A DNA stretch of 6,400 bases from Candidatus Moranbacteria bacterium GW2011_GWE1_49_15 (GCA_001003855.1 LCPX01000043.1:1-6400); one strand, 5' to 3'. Numbered from the stretch's first letter, positions 1-4,435 are shown. Notes: generated by a model not told the origin, from the sequence alone. Program-made: numbers and translations.

Positions 1-152
1 TCGATCACGGAAAGCAGCGTCGAGGAAAATCCATACACGGCGTTCACCAATTCGCCCTTTTTGGTCATGAGCGGCGGAAGGGCATGGAACGAGCGGTGAA
101 TGATAGCGTTCCCGTCGATCAGAATAAGACGTTTTTTATTTTTTTCGGGCAT
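1..152 (-). CDS. polA: DNA polymerase I, N-terminal part of the 5'-3' exonuclease domain (partial)
   Basis: The first 50 codons are present; the gene continues past the left edge. The translation starts MPEKNKKRLILIDGNAIIHR and runs on through SFHALPPL, TKKGELVNAVYGF and STLLSVI. This is the opening of the flap/5'-nuclease domain of bacterial Pol I: a buried strand ending in Asp13 (a metal ligand in the family), the HRSFHALPPL segment, and the NAVYGF helix. Pol I fills gaps and removes RNA primers in replication and repair. The ATG at 152-150 is the first in frame and has no Shine-Dalgarno. It lies about 35 bases below a good promoter (193-221). A stand-alone 5'-nuclease cannot be excluded because the polymerase domain lies outside the window, but the NAVYGF-type N-terminus is typical of PolA. 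Confidence 0.85.
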   Translation of the reverse strand, partial: MPEKNKKRLILIDGNAIIHRSFHALPPLMTKKGELVNAVYGFSSTLLSVI

Positions 153-192
153 CTTGATTTACGCTAAAAAAGGTTAATATTTGTCTTTATTT

Positions 193-221
193 AGTATACT
201 TTTTGTGGGGAAACATTGCAA
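193..221 (-). promoter_or_regulatory. Sigma70-type promoter for polA
   Basis: On the minus strand, TTGCAA (221-216) and TATACT (198-193) are separated by exactly 17 bases. Transcription would start near 187, giving a leader of about 35 bases before the polA ATG. The -35 box lies just downstream of the terminator of the preceding gene (232-260). Confidence 0.65.
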
Positions 222-231
222 TTATGGAGCG

Positions 232-260
232 AAAAAAGACAGGCCTTATGCCTGTCTTTT
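232..260 (-). terminator. Intrinsic terminator after the cyclophilin gene
   Basis: An 11-base perfect inverted repeat, AAAAGACAGGC (234-244) and GCCTGTCTTTT (250-260), with a 5-base loop. On the minus strand it is followed by a run of six T (237-232, partly within the stem). It lies about 33 bases after the cyclophilin stop codon. The stem is nearly symmetric, so weak activity in the other direction is possible, but no plus-strand gene precedes it. Confidence 0.8.
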
Positions 261-292
261 CGAGATCGATTGAATATGTCTTATTTCCGTTA

Positions 293-742
293 TTACTGCT
301 TCTCGATCAATTCGATCGAGGTTATCCTGATTTTTTCCAAGGGCTGGTCCATCGGGTTGGTCTTGGCGTTTTCAATCTTATCTACCGTTTCCATTCCGGA
401 AACCACTTCTCCGAAGTTCGTGTGAGCTCCGTCGAGGTGCGGGGTGGCGGGGGCGGTGACGATGAAGAACTGTGAACCGTTGGTGTCGGGTCCCGCGTTG
501 GCCATCGCCAAAGAACCGCGGACTATTTTTTTGGAATTGAATTCGTCCGCGAATTTGTAATCCGGTCCTCCTGTTCCCACCGGCACGTTGGCCCAGTCTT
601 CCGCTTTCGAGAGGGGATCTCCGCCTTGGATCATGAATCCTTTGATGACACGGTGGAAAGCGATGCCGTCATAGAATTTCTCATCTGCAAGCCGGAGAAA
701 ATTGTCCACGGTCTGCGGCGATTCGTCGCCATAAAACTTCAC
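293..742 (-). CDS. Cyclophilin-type peptidyl-prolyl cis-trans isomerase (apparently lacking its true N-terminus)
   Basis: Cyclophilin fold that isomerises Xaa-Pro bonds. Numbered from the GTG at 742: FHRV at 29-32 carries the catalytic Arg31, followed by GFMIQGGDP (35-43), the MAN segment (80-82), GSQFFI (89-94) and HLDGAHTNFGEVV (102-114). His102 stands where eukaryotic cyclophilins have Trp, as in many bacterial forms. The domain is complete at the C-terminus (TAA at 295-293). The GTG is probably not the real start. Homology to the first cyclophilin strand extends upstream as RALIKTTLGNIE and the frame stays open to 799, but it contains no ATG, GTG or TTG. The frame directly abuts the upstream anchor ORF (790-981) in another phase, so the two are probably one frameshifted gene. 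As drawn, a protein started at GTG would lack strand beta-1 and might not fold. A terminator follows at 232-260. Confidence 0.8.
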   Translation of the reverse strand: MKFYGDESPQTVDNFLRLADEKFYDGIAFHRVIKGFMIQGGDPLSKAEDWANVPVGTGGPDYKFADEFNSKKIVRGSLAMANAGPDTNGSQFFIVTAPATPHLDGAHTNFGEVVSGMETVDKIENAKTNPMDQPLEKIRITSIELIEKQ

Positions 743-789
743 TTCGATGTTTCCGAGGGTGGTCTTGATGAGGGCGCGATCGTATTTTG

Positions 790-981
790 CTACGTATTCC
801 TATTATTTTCCTTTTCGACTGCTTCGTTGATATTATCCTTGGCCTCTTCTTTTATTTCATTTAAGGAGGATACATATCCGTCATTTTTTTCTTCCGTTTG
901 CGGAGTTCCGCTATTGGGGAAATATTGATAGAGCGCGACGGCCGTGACCGCGATCAGTGCGATCAATATGATCTTTTTCAT
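790..981 (-). CDS. Short N-terminal membrane anchor, probably the 5' half of the cyclophilin gene
   Basis: This 63-residue ORF begins MKKIILIALIAVTAVALYQY: two lysines and one hydrophobic segment (about residues 4-18), with no lipobox cysteine and no clear signal-peptidase site. It then has a hydrophilic, Glu/Asn/Lys-rich linker (about residues 25-63) and stops at TAG 792-790. By itself it has no recognisable domain. The arrangement of signal anchor plus charged linker is what one expects before an extracytoplasmic, membrane-tethered cyclophilin. The cyclophilin frame begins within the last bases of this ORF, in the -1 phase. I infer one gene broken by a one-base loss (or an assembly error) around 790-799. 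A separate small membrane protein is the alternative. The ATG has no Shine-Dalgarno; an A/T-rich tract lies upstream. Confidence 0.55.
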   Translation of the reverse strand: MKKIILIALIAVTAVALYQYFPNSGTPQTEEKNDGYVSSLNEIKEEAKDNINEAVEKENNRNT

Positions 982-1137
982 TAGTTTATTATTATTTTTT
1001 ATTTTTTAGATTCAGGTTTTGGAAACCGGTTGAATGGAAAACAGAAATCGGTTCAGGAGAGAAGAAATTGGAAAACGGAAGCACTTGGCGGACTCATTTC
1101 CTTTTTCTATTTTCTTAAACTATTTTCATTTTTCCAT
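982..1137. other. Intergenic stretch without a recognised gene
   Basis: This spacer separates the tsaE stop from the anchor ORF start. It holds an A/T-rich tract next to the anchor start (about 982-1008), which could include a -10 element for minus-strand transcription, although no convincing -35 partner was found. The rest is purine-rich on the plus strand, with two similar strings, GGAAAACAGAA near 1037 and GGAAAACGGAA near 1070. No hairpin followed by a T run was found after tsaE, so tsaE may read through into the anchor/cyclophilin gene. Confidence 0.4.
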
Positions 1138-1593
1138 TTAACTGTTTTCCTGTGAATGAATCCGTATCTCCCTTTCGTTTTCATTCTTCCATGAGAAATG
1201 GATCCAGAGCGCGCCGGCAGGTACGATATCTTTGATCCTTTCCGCCCATTCGACGATCGTGACGGCGTTTTTCTTTCCGGAGAAATCCTTCCATCCCAAT
1301 TCTAGGATGTCTCTTTCCTCCACGCGGTACGTGTCTATATGGTAAACCTTCAATAATTTTAAATTTGAAATTTGAAATTTTAAATTAACTTCGTATTCTT
1401 TCATGATCGCGAAAGTCGGGCTGGTGTAGGGTCCTTCGACGCCCAACCCTTCAAGCAGGCCTTGGGCGAAAGTGGTTTTTCCCGCACCCAGGTCCCCCGA
1501 AAGGCAGATGATTTCCCCTCCGCGGATCTCCATAGCCAAGAGCTTGGCGAGCTCTTCGGTCTGCTTCGAATTTTGGGTGATTATTTTTTGCAT
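1138..1593 (-). CDS. tsaE: tRNA threonylcarbamoyladenosine biosynthesis ATPase TsaE
   Basis: TsaE is the small P-loop ATPase that works with TsaB and TsaD to place threonylcarbamoyl on A37 of ANN-decoding tRNAs in the cytoplasm. The 151-residue protein has a Walker A motif GDLGAGKT at 33-40, SPTF (58-61), the HIDTYR motif (85-90) and VEWAER (114-119). The order and spacing fit the family. Length is normal except for an insertion of about 12 residues (69-80: VNLKFQISNLKL) between the strand ending KEYE and the KVYHIDTYR strand. That insertion is encoded by an A/T heptamer repeat (1355-1388). The ATG at 1593-1591 has no Shine-Dalgarno, and the likely promoter leaves almost no leader, so the mRNA may be leaderless. 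TsaB and TsaD are not in the window. Confidence 0.92.
   Translation of the reverse strand: MQKIITQNSKQTEELAKLLAMEIRGGEIICLSGDLGAGKTTFAQGLLEGLGVEGPYTSPTFAIMKEYEVNLKFQISNLKLLKVYHIDTYRVEERDILELGWKDFSGKKNAVTIVEWAERIKDIVPAGALWIHFSWKNENEREIRIHSQENS
1355..1388. repeat. Tandem AAATTTG heptamer repeat inside tsaE
   Basis: Units AAATTTG (1361-1367), AAATTTG (1368-1374), AAATTTT (1375-1381) and a partial AAATTAA (1382-1388) follow one another. An 11-base string AATTTTAAATT occurs at 1355-1365 and again at 1376-1386, 21 bases apart. Because 3 x 7 = 21 the reading frame is kept, and the minus strand encodes a seven-residue peptide repeat, NLKFQIS then NLKL. The tract is pure A/T-rich sequence inside a gene of otherwise balanced composition. 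It corresponds to the non-conserved insertion in TsaE. Confidence 0.8.
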
Positions 1594-1602
1594 AGCAATA
1601 TA

Positions 1603-1632
1603 AGTGTAGCGTCATCGGCCGCCTTTTAGCAA
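1603..1632 (-). promoter_or_regulatory. Likely promoter for tsaE, giving a leaderless or nearly leaderless mRNA
   Basis: On the minus strand, TTGCTA (1632-1627) and TACACT (1608-1603) are 18 bases apart. A start about 7 bases below the -10 box would fall near 1596, only about 3 bases before the tsaE ATG. This agrees with the absence of a Shine-Dalgarno there. Each hexamer has four of six consensus bases. Confidence 0.45.
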
Positions 1633-1648
1633 GAGCCCCAAAGACAAT

Positions 1649-1687
1649 AAAAAAAACGGCCAACAATCCTTGCAGATTGTTAGCCGT
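1649..1687 (-). terminator. Intrinsic terminator of the His/Arg-rich exported protein gene
   Basis: On the minus strand a 13-bp stem (1687-1675 with 1668-1656, including one G-U pair) encloses a 6-base loop and is followed by eight T (1656-1649). It lies about 28 bases after the TGA stop. The hairpin and its flank (GACAATAA at 1643-1650) resemble the terminator of the neighbouring glycine-zipper gene (GACAATAA at 2484-2491). Confidence 0.85.
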
Positions 1688-1714
1688 GTGTGAAGGGTGG
1701 TGACACTGAAAGTA

Positions 1715-2302
1715 TCAGTGCCTCCCGCGGTTTCTTCCGCGGTCGTCCCTATGGCGCCTGTCGTCGAAACCGTGACCACCGTGCCGCCGTCCCCGGTCGT
1801 CGAAACGTCGCCCGTCGAAATGTCGGTCATGACGGAAACGGTTGTTGTCAAAGCGACGATAGCCGTGGTTGCCGCCATATCCTCGGTGATAATGCTGATC
1901 GTCATATATTTTGTCGATGGCATATATTGAGAGCCCGACAGCCGCGGCCGTCCCGAGAACATCCGCGAAAACCTGGGAAGATGAGTCTCCATAATATTCT
2001 CCGCCATATGCAGGCTGAGGGACATAGCCTCCATAAACGACCTGCTGGGGCGGCGGATAGTTGGCAGCGGAACTGAAGCGCTCAACCACGACGGTTTTTT
2101 CATGAAACTGGCTCGAAACGACCGTTTCGCAGCAGCGCTGCTTGACGTGGTATTGCGCCGCCGCCGGAGCCATGCCGTGCTGGTATACCAGGTTGAGGTA
2201 AAGCTCTTGGGCATAGCCCGGAGCGCAAGTGCCGGCGAAAACGTTACCGGACGACAAGACGATGACGGTGGCCAAGATGGCCGAGAAAGCGGTTTTTTTC
2301 AT
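1715..2302 (-). CDS. Exported protein of unknown function with a His/Arg/Gly/Asp-rich tail
   Basis: No family recognised. The 195-residue protein starts with a signal peptide (KK, hydrophobic core 5-18, VFA-G cleavage likely after Ala23). Next comes a region with three cysteines, Cys26 and the pair Cys57-Cys58 (24-75), then a Pro/Gln/Tyr/Gly-rich stretch (82-105). A short hydrophobic Ala/Gly segment (111-129) may sit in or on a membrane. The last 59 residues (137-195) are low-complexity, with about 18 Arg and 9 His and RRFD/FDDR-like repeats. This tail could bind metal or a polyanion such as DNA or cell-surface polymer; that is a guess. The start is firm: AAGGAGG lies 4 bases upstream (2313-2307). 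It has its own promoter, leader hairpin and terminator, all resembling those of the adjacent gene at 2555-2953. The two proteins share only general features (signal peptide, VVY plus Tyr/Gly-rich stretch, Ala/Gly hydrophobic segment). Confidence 0.8.
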   Translation of the reverse strand: MKKTAFSAILATVIVLSSGNVFAGTCAPGYAQELYLNLVYQHGMAPAAAQYHVKQRCCETVVSSQFHEKTVVVERFSSAANYPPPQQVVYGGYVPQPAYGGEYYGDSSSQVFADVLGTAAAVGLSIYAIDKIYDDQHYHRGYGGNHGYRRFDNNRFRHDRHFDGRRFDDRGRRHGGHGFDDRRHRDDRGRNRGRH

Positions 2303-2306
2303 GATG

Positions 2307-2313
2307 CCTCCTT
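2307..2313 (-). promoter_or_regulatory. Strong Shine-Dalgarno of the gene starting at 2302
   Basis: AAGGAGG on the minus strand is a full match to the anti-Shine-Dalgarno complement, 4 bases before the ATG. Most other genes in the window have no such site. Confidence 0.85.
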
Positions 2314-2315
2314 TC

Positions 2316-2334
2316 CGGCGTTTACTTGGCGCCG
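2316..2334 (-). promoter_or_regulatory. Leader hairpin, copy 1
   Basis: CGGCG/CGCCG stem (2330-2334 with 2316-2320) and a 9-base loop, just upstream of the Shine-Dalgarno. The GGCGCC string begins 26 bases from the start codon, the same distance as in copy 2 (2967-2984). The stem differs slightly between copies but pairing is kept. Confidence 0.5.
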
Positions 2335-2376
2335 AGACGTGTGGCGTTGATTTTCAAGGTACCGATCGGACATCGG

Positions 2377-2405
2377 AATATACCAGTATTTTACCTTAAA
2401 AACAA
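2377..2405 (-). promoter_or_regulatory. Extended -10 promoter of the His/Arg-rich exported protein gene
   Basis: On the minus strand, TTGTTT (2405-2400) and TATATT (2382-2377) are separated by 17 bases. TGG directly before the -10 box forms an extended -10. Transcription would start near 2370, giving a leader of about 68 bases. Confidence 0.7.
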
Positions 2406-2411
2406 GACTGT

Positions 2412-2444
2412 TTGACATGTCCCTCCAAAGTCCCTATTTATAAT
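2412..2444 (+). promoter_or_regulatory. Orphan rightward promoter-like sequence
   Basis: TTGACA (2412-2417) is followed after 17 bases by TATTTA (2435-2440) and after 21 bases by TATAAT (2439-2444). The -10 assignment is therefore uncertain. It aligns with the region upstream of the DHH gene (3069-3102), including TTGACA and TTTATA(A/T)TAC. No gene follows; a terminator lies at 2498-2540. Confidence 0.35.
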
Positions 2445-2450
2445 ACCTTT

Positions 2451-2540
2451 CGGCAAGGGCGAAATTCATCAGCAGAGAAATCTGACAATAAATTAAAAGC
2501 GGCCTGACAATCCATTCGGATTGCCGGCCGCTCGTTTTTT
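2451..2540 (+). ncRNA. Possible short RNA between an orphan promoter and a terminator
   Basis: If the promoter-like sequence at 2412-2444 is active, transcription would begin around 2448-2452 and end at the hairpin plus six T at 2498-2540, producing an RNA of about 90 bases with no plausible ORF. The 3' half would be complementary to the 3' end of the glycine-zipper mRNA, whose terminator it shares. This rests only on the arrangement of the signals. It may simply be a duplication remnant. Confidence 0.2.
2491..2540. terminator. Bidirectional intrinsic terminator of the glycine-zipper gene
   Basis: AGCGGCC (2498-2504) pairs with GGCCGCT (2526-2532), and CAATCC (2508-2513) with GGATTG (2518-2523), around a 4-base loop; a small internal loop lies between the two helices. 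On the minus strand TTTTAATTTATT follows, about 20 bases after the TAG stop of the gene at 2555. On the plus strand TCG and then six T follow. Confidence 0.8.
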
Positions 2541-2554
2541 GCGAACCCTTGGTC

Positions 2555-2953
2555 CTAACGATAACCCCGATAAAAATCGTTCGTGGCGTCGTTGTAGGCC
2601 CTTTCCCTGGCGAGCTGCTGTTGGCGGTAATATTCCTGCCGGCGCAGCTGCTCCATGCGTTGCTCATAGGCGTAGCCGTATTCACTACCGCCGTAGCCAT
2701 AGTTGTTGGCTGGCTGTTGGACGTATACCACCTTCGGCTGGGAGGGTCTGGCAGCTGCGCTGAGCAAGCCCACGGCCGCACCTGCAGCCGCTCCGCGAGT
2801 GACACCCTTGCTGTTGCCTTTGAGGGCGTAACCGACCCCGGCTCCGATCGCGGCTCCGGTGAGGGTATCGCGAAGCGTGTTCCAGCCTCCTGCGAGACTG
2901 AGGTTGGGAACGGATAGGGCGATGACGACCAGCAGGGCGATAAGCTTTTTCAT
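2555..2953 (-). CDS. Small exported glycine-zipper protein
   Basis: The 132-residue protein has a signal peptide with cleavage likely after Ala21 (SLA-GG). A double glycine zipper follows, with Gly33/37/41 and Gly54/58/62 each spaced GxxxGxxxG and joined by a short basic turn (KGNSKG). This matches glycine-zipper proteins of cell envelopes, where the two helices pack against each other or in a membrane. After a VVYVQQP stretch comes a Tyr/Gly-rich segment (85-96), and the C-terminus is a charged Gln/Arg/Tyr-rich, probably helical region (97-132). There is no lipobox. Its precise role is unknown; a structural or stress-related envelope protein is a guess. Start supported by GAGAGGAG 5 bases upstream. 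A perfect consensus promoter suggests high expression. It is divergent from the DHH gene and parallel to the exported protein at 1715-2302, with which it shares its control regions. Confidence 0.85.
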   Translation of the reverse strand: MKKLIALLVVIALSVPNLSLAGGWNTLRDTLTGAAIGAGVGYALKGNSKGVTRGAAAGAAVGLLSAAARPSQPKVVYVQQPANNYGYGGSEYGYAYEQRMEQLRRQEYYRQQQLARERAYNDATNDFYRGYR

Positions 2954-2958
2954 GGGGG

Positions 2959-2966
2959 CTCCTCTC
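2959..2966 (-). promoter_or_regulatory. Shine-Dalgarno of the glycine-zipper gene
   Basis: GAGAGGAG on the minus strand, 5 bases before the ATG at 2953. Confidence 0.8.
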
Positions 2967-2984
2967 GGCGCTCAAATTGGCGCC
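2967..2984 (-). promoter_or_regulatory. Leader hairpin, copy 2
   Basis: GGCGC/GCGCC stem (2980-2984 with 2967-2971) with an 8-base loop, directly upstream of the Shine-Dalgarno. It corresponds to copy 1 at 2316-2334. The leaders also share TTGAAAATC / TTGACAATC and CACAC strings further upstream. Confidence 0.5.
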
Positions 2985-3031
2985 AGTTAAGGGTTGTGTG
3001 TTCGATTGTCAATGTTCCATCTTAACCTACT

Positions 3032-3060
3032 ATTATACACCCAAACGGCCTTCATGTCAA
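3032..3060 (-). promoter_or_regulatory. Perfect consensus sigma70 promoter of the glycine-zipper gene
   Basis: TTGACA (3060-3055), 17 bases, TATAAT (3037-3032) on the minus strand: all twelve consensus bases at ideal spacing. Transcription would start near 3025, with a leader of about 72 bases. Confidence 0.85.
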
Positions 3061-3068
3061 GGGGTGCG

Positions 3069-3102
3069 TTGACACCCCCCAAAAAGACTGCTAATTTATA
3101 TT
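3069..3102 (+). promoter_or_regulatory. Divergent promoter for the DHH gene
   Basis: TTGACA (3069-3074) is followed after 17 bases by TAATTT (3092-3097); a better -10 sequence, TATATT (3097-3102), is 22 bases away. The -10 assignment is uncertain. The -35 box lies back-to-back with that of the minus-strand promoter, 8 bases apart, forming a TGTCAA...TTGACA dyad. The leader to the ATG would be about 85 bases. Confidence 0.5.
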
Positions 3103-3192
3103 ACTATTCGGAAAAAGAAGAAACGCCGCGACATATATCCTAATGAACTGAAAGCCGATCCGCCTTATCGACGGACTGGAAGATGGAAAAAG

Positions 3193-4326
3193 ATGGGACT
3201 CGATCAGACGCAACAATTCGAAAAAGTCATTTCCGAATCCGGGGAGATCCTTTTGCTTTTACCTCAGAACCCTTCCGGGGATGCTATCGGAGCCGCTTGG
3301 GCTCTGTATTTTTTTCTCAAAAAGAAAGGGAAGAACGCGGTCATCGTTTTCGAAGGGAAAGACAGTTTGAAAAAATTCGAGTTTTTGCCGAGGCCCGAAA
3401 AAATATTGCACGAGCTTTCCGGAACGCAGGATTTCGTCTTGTCGTTCAACACCAAATTCAACAAGATAATCGACATCAAGACCGAGAGGCTCGAGGAGGA
3501 GCTCAGGGTTTATATCACGCCGGAGAAAGGGTCGATCGATCCTAGGGATTTTTCCTTCATTCCGTCGCGTTTCAAATATGACGCGCTTGTCGTTTTGGGA
3601 AGTCCGGACCGGGAGTCGCTCGGCAAAGTCTTCGAAGAAAGCCCGGATATTTTCTATGAGGTGCCGGTGATCAACATCGACCACCACAGCTCCAACGACA
3701 GATTCGGGCAATTGAACATCTTGGATATCGCGGCCTCTTCGACTGCCGAAGTCTTAGCGGATATTTTCTCAAAAATGGAGGGAGACATTATCGATGAAGC
3801 GATGGCGCAATGTCTTTTGGCTGGGATAATCGACGCGACCAACAGTTTCCAAAATAAAAACACCACCCCGAAAGCCCTGCAGATGTCCGCGGCGCTGATG
3901 GCCAAGGGGGCTGACCAGCAGAAAATCATCCGCTATCTCTATAAGACCCAGCCCCTGGCCATACTCAAGCTCTGGGGAAGGATCATGGCGAGGCTCAGGT
4001 GGGACGAAGGGTCCGGATTGGTATGGGCCCCGGTTCTGCTCGAAGATTTCGTCCAAAGCAGAAGCAATCCTTCGGATATCCCGATGATATTGGACAAGAT
4101 CATGGAGAATTATTCCAACGGCAAGATTTTCATGGTCATCTACAACGAATCCCCGGCCAACATGAAAGTCATCGTGAGGTCGTCCGTTCCGGAAGCGGCC
4201 AAGAAGATCGCTTTGATTTTCGACGGGAAATTTTCGGGGGACGTTTGCGAATTTTCTTTGGCGAGCGGCGACATGCAGCAGGCGGGGGAAAGCGTCGCGA
4301 AAAAACTCAAGGAATTGTTGGCATAA
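3193..4326 (+). CDS. DHH/DHHA1-family phosphoesterase relative with degraded metal-binding motifs
   Basis: The 377-residue protein has the fold signature of NrnA-like DHH phosphoesterases, which hydrolyse short oligonucleotides, pAp or cyclic dinucleotides with Mn. Motif III is intact: INIDHHSSN with Asp163-His164-His165, followed by FGQLNILDIAASSTAEVL (171-188) and motif IV GIIDATNSFQNKNTTP (211-226). Motif I reads LPQNPSGDAIGA (23-34): Ser28 replaces the first Asp of the usual PDGDA, and Gln25 stands near the usual His. Motif II reads VVLGSPD (133-139), with Gly136 where an Asp is expected. The C-terminal DHHA1-like region (about 305-377) lacks the usual GGGH loop. Activity is therefore doubtful, and a binding or altered role is possible. 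ATG 3193 is the first start in its frame; only a weak GGAA precedes it. It lies divergent to the glycine-zipper gene and is closed by a terminator at 4343-4369. Cytoplasmic; no signal peptide. Confidence 0.85.
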   Translation: MGLDQTQQFEKVISESGEILLLLPQNPSGDAIGAAWALYFFLKKKGKNAVIVFEGKDSLKKFEFLPRPEKILHELSGTQDFVLSFNTKFNKIIDIKTERLEEELRVYITPEKGSIDPRDFSFIPSRFKYDALVVLGSPDRESLGKVFEESPDIFYEVPVINIDHHSSNDRFGQLNILDIAASSTAEVLADIFSKMEGDIIDEAMAQCLLAGIIDATNSFQNKNTTPKALQMSAALMAKGADQQKIIRYLYKTQPLAILKLWGRIMARLRWDEGSGLVWAPVLLEDFVQSRSNPSDIPMILDKIMENYSNGKIFMVIYNESPANMKVIVRSSVPEAAKKIALIFDGKFSGDVCEFSLASGDMQQAGESVAKKLKELLA

Positions 4327-4342
4327 GTTTTTTCCGGTAAGG

Positions 4343-4369
4343 CAGGCCTGGTGGGCCTGTTTTGTTTTT
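4343..4369 (+). terminator. Intrinsic terminator after the DHH gene
   Basis: CAGGCC (4343-4348) and GGCCTG (4354-4359) with a 5-base loop, followed by TTTTGTTTTT (4360-4369), 16 bases after the TAA stop. Confidence 0.85.
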
Positions 4370-4396
4370 GCTAATAAAGCCCAAATGGGATAAAAT
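4368..4396 (+). promoter_or_regulatory. Promoter for the PilB-type ATPase
   Basis: TTGCTA (4368-4373), 17 bases, TAAAAT (4391-4396). The -35 box overlaps the end of the preceding terminator's T run. The predicted start is near 4403, a leader of about 33 A-rich bases. A TATAAA at 4402-4407 is an alternative -10 without a -35 partner. Confidence 0.55.
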
Positions 4397-4435
4397 GGGA
4401 GTATAAAAATCCACTTTTAAAAACACAAAAACAAA

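Larger units (their letters stand above)
2303..2453. repeat. Duplicated control region, copy 1 (compare 2954-3111)
   Basis: This intergenic stretch and 2954-3111 share, in the same order: Shine-Dalgarno, leader hairpin with GGCGCC, TTGA(A/C)AATC, a leftward promoter, and a back-to-back rightward TTGACA followed by TTTATA(A/T)TAC and TTCGG. Overall identity is modest and gapped, so this is an old or degenerate duplication read by eye. Confidence 0.5.
2954..3111. repeat. Duplicated control region, copy 2 (compare 2303-2453)
   Basis: Partner of the region at 2303-2453. The distance from the rightward TTGACA to GGCGCC is 95 bases here and 89 in copy 1, and from GGCGCC to the leftward ATG it is 26 in both. 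In this copy the rightward promoter serves the DHH gene. Confidence 0.5.

Noticed and set aside
790..802. Programmed ribosomal frameshift joining the anchor and cyclophilin
   Set aside because: No X-XXY-YYZ slippery heptamer or following stable hairpin lies in the short window where the shift would have to happen.
1024..1031. AACCGGTT palindrome in the spacer after tsaE
   Set aside because: Only 8 bases, single occurrence, not at a promoter; chance is a sufficient explanation.
1715..1717. Alternative genetic code (TGA read as an amino acid), as in some Patescibacteria lineages
   Set aside because: TGA here ends the exported-protein frame just before a strong terminator, and no conserved gene in the window needs an internal TGA to be decoded.
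1690..2076. Plus-strand ORF of 128 residues antisense to the exported protein gene
   Set aside because: Arg/Gly-rich translation of the complementary strand, with no promoter, ribosome site or domain.
1612..2214. 200-residue minus-strand ORF overlapping the His/Arg-rich exported protein gene
   Set aside because: It runs through the same DNA in another frame, is Thr/Ser/Arg-rich with no motif or start signal, and the alternative frame has a signal peptide and a strong Shine-Dalgarno.
3097..3102. TATATT as the certain -10 box of the DHH promoter
   Set aside because: It is 22 bases from TTGACA, beyond the usual range; TAATTT at 17 bases is spaced better but matches less well, so no firm choice is made.
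3183..3545. ORF starting at an ATG ten bases before the DHH gene
   Set aside because: It lies in a different frame from a clearly recognised protein, and its translation is low-complexity Arg/Glu/Phe with no domain.
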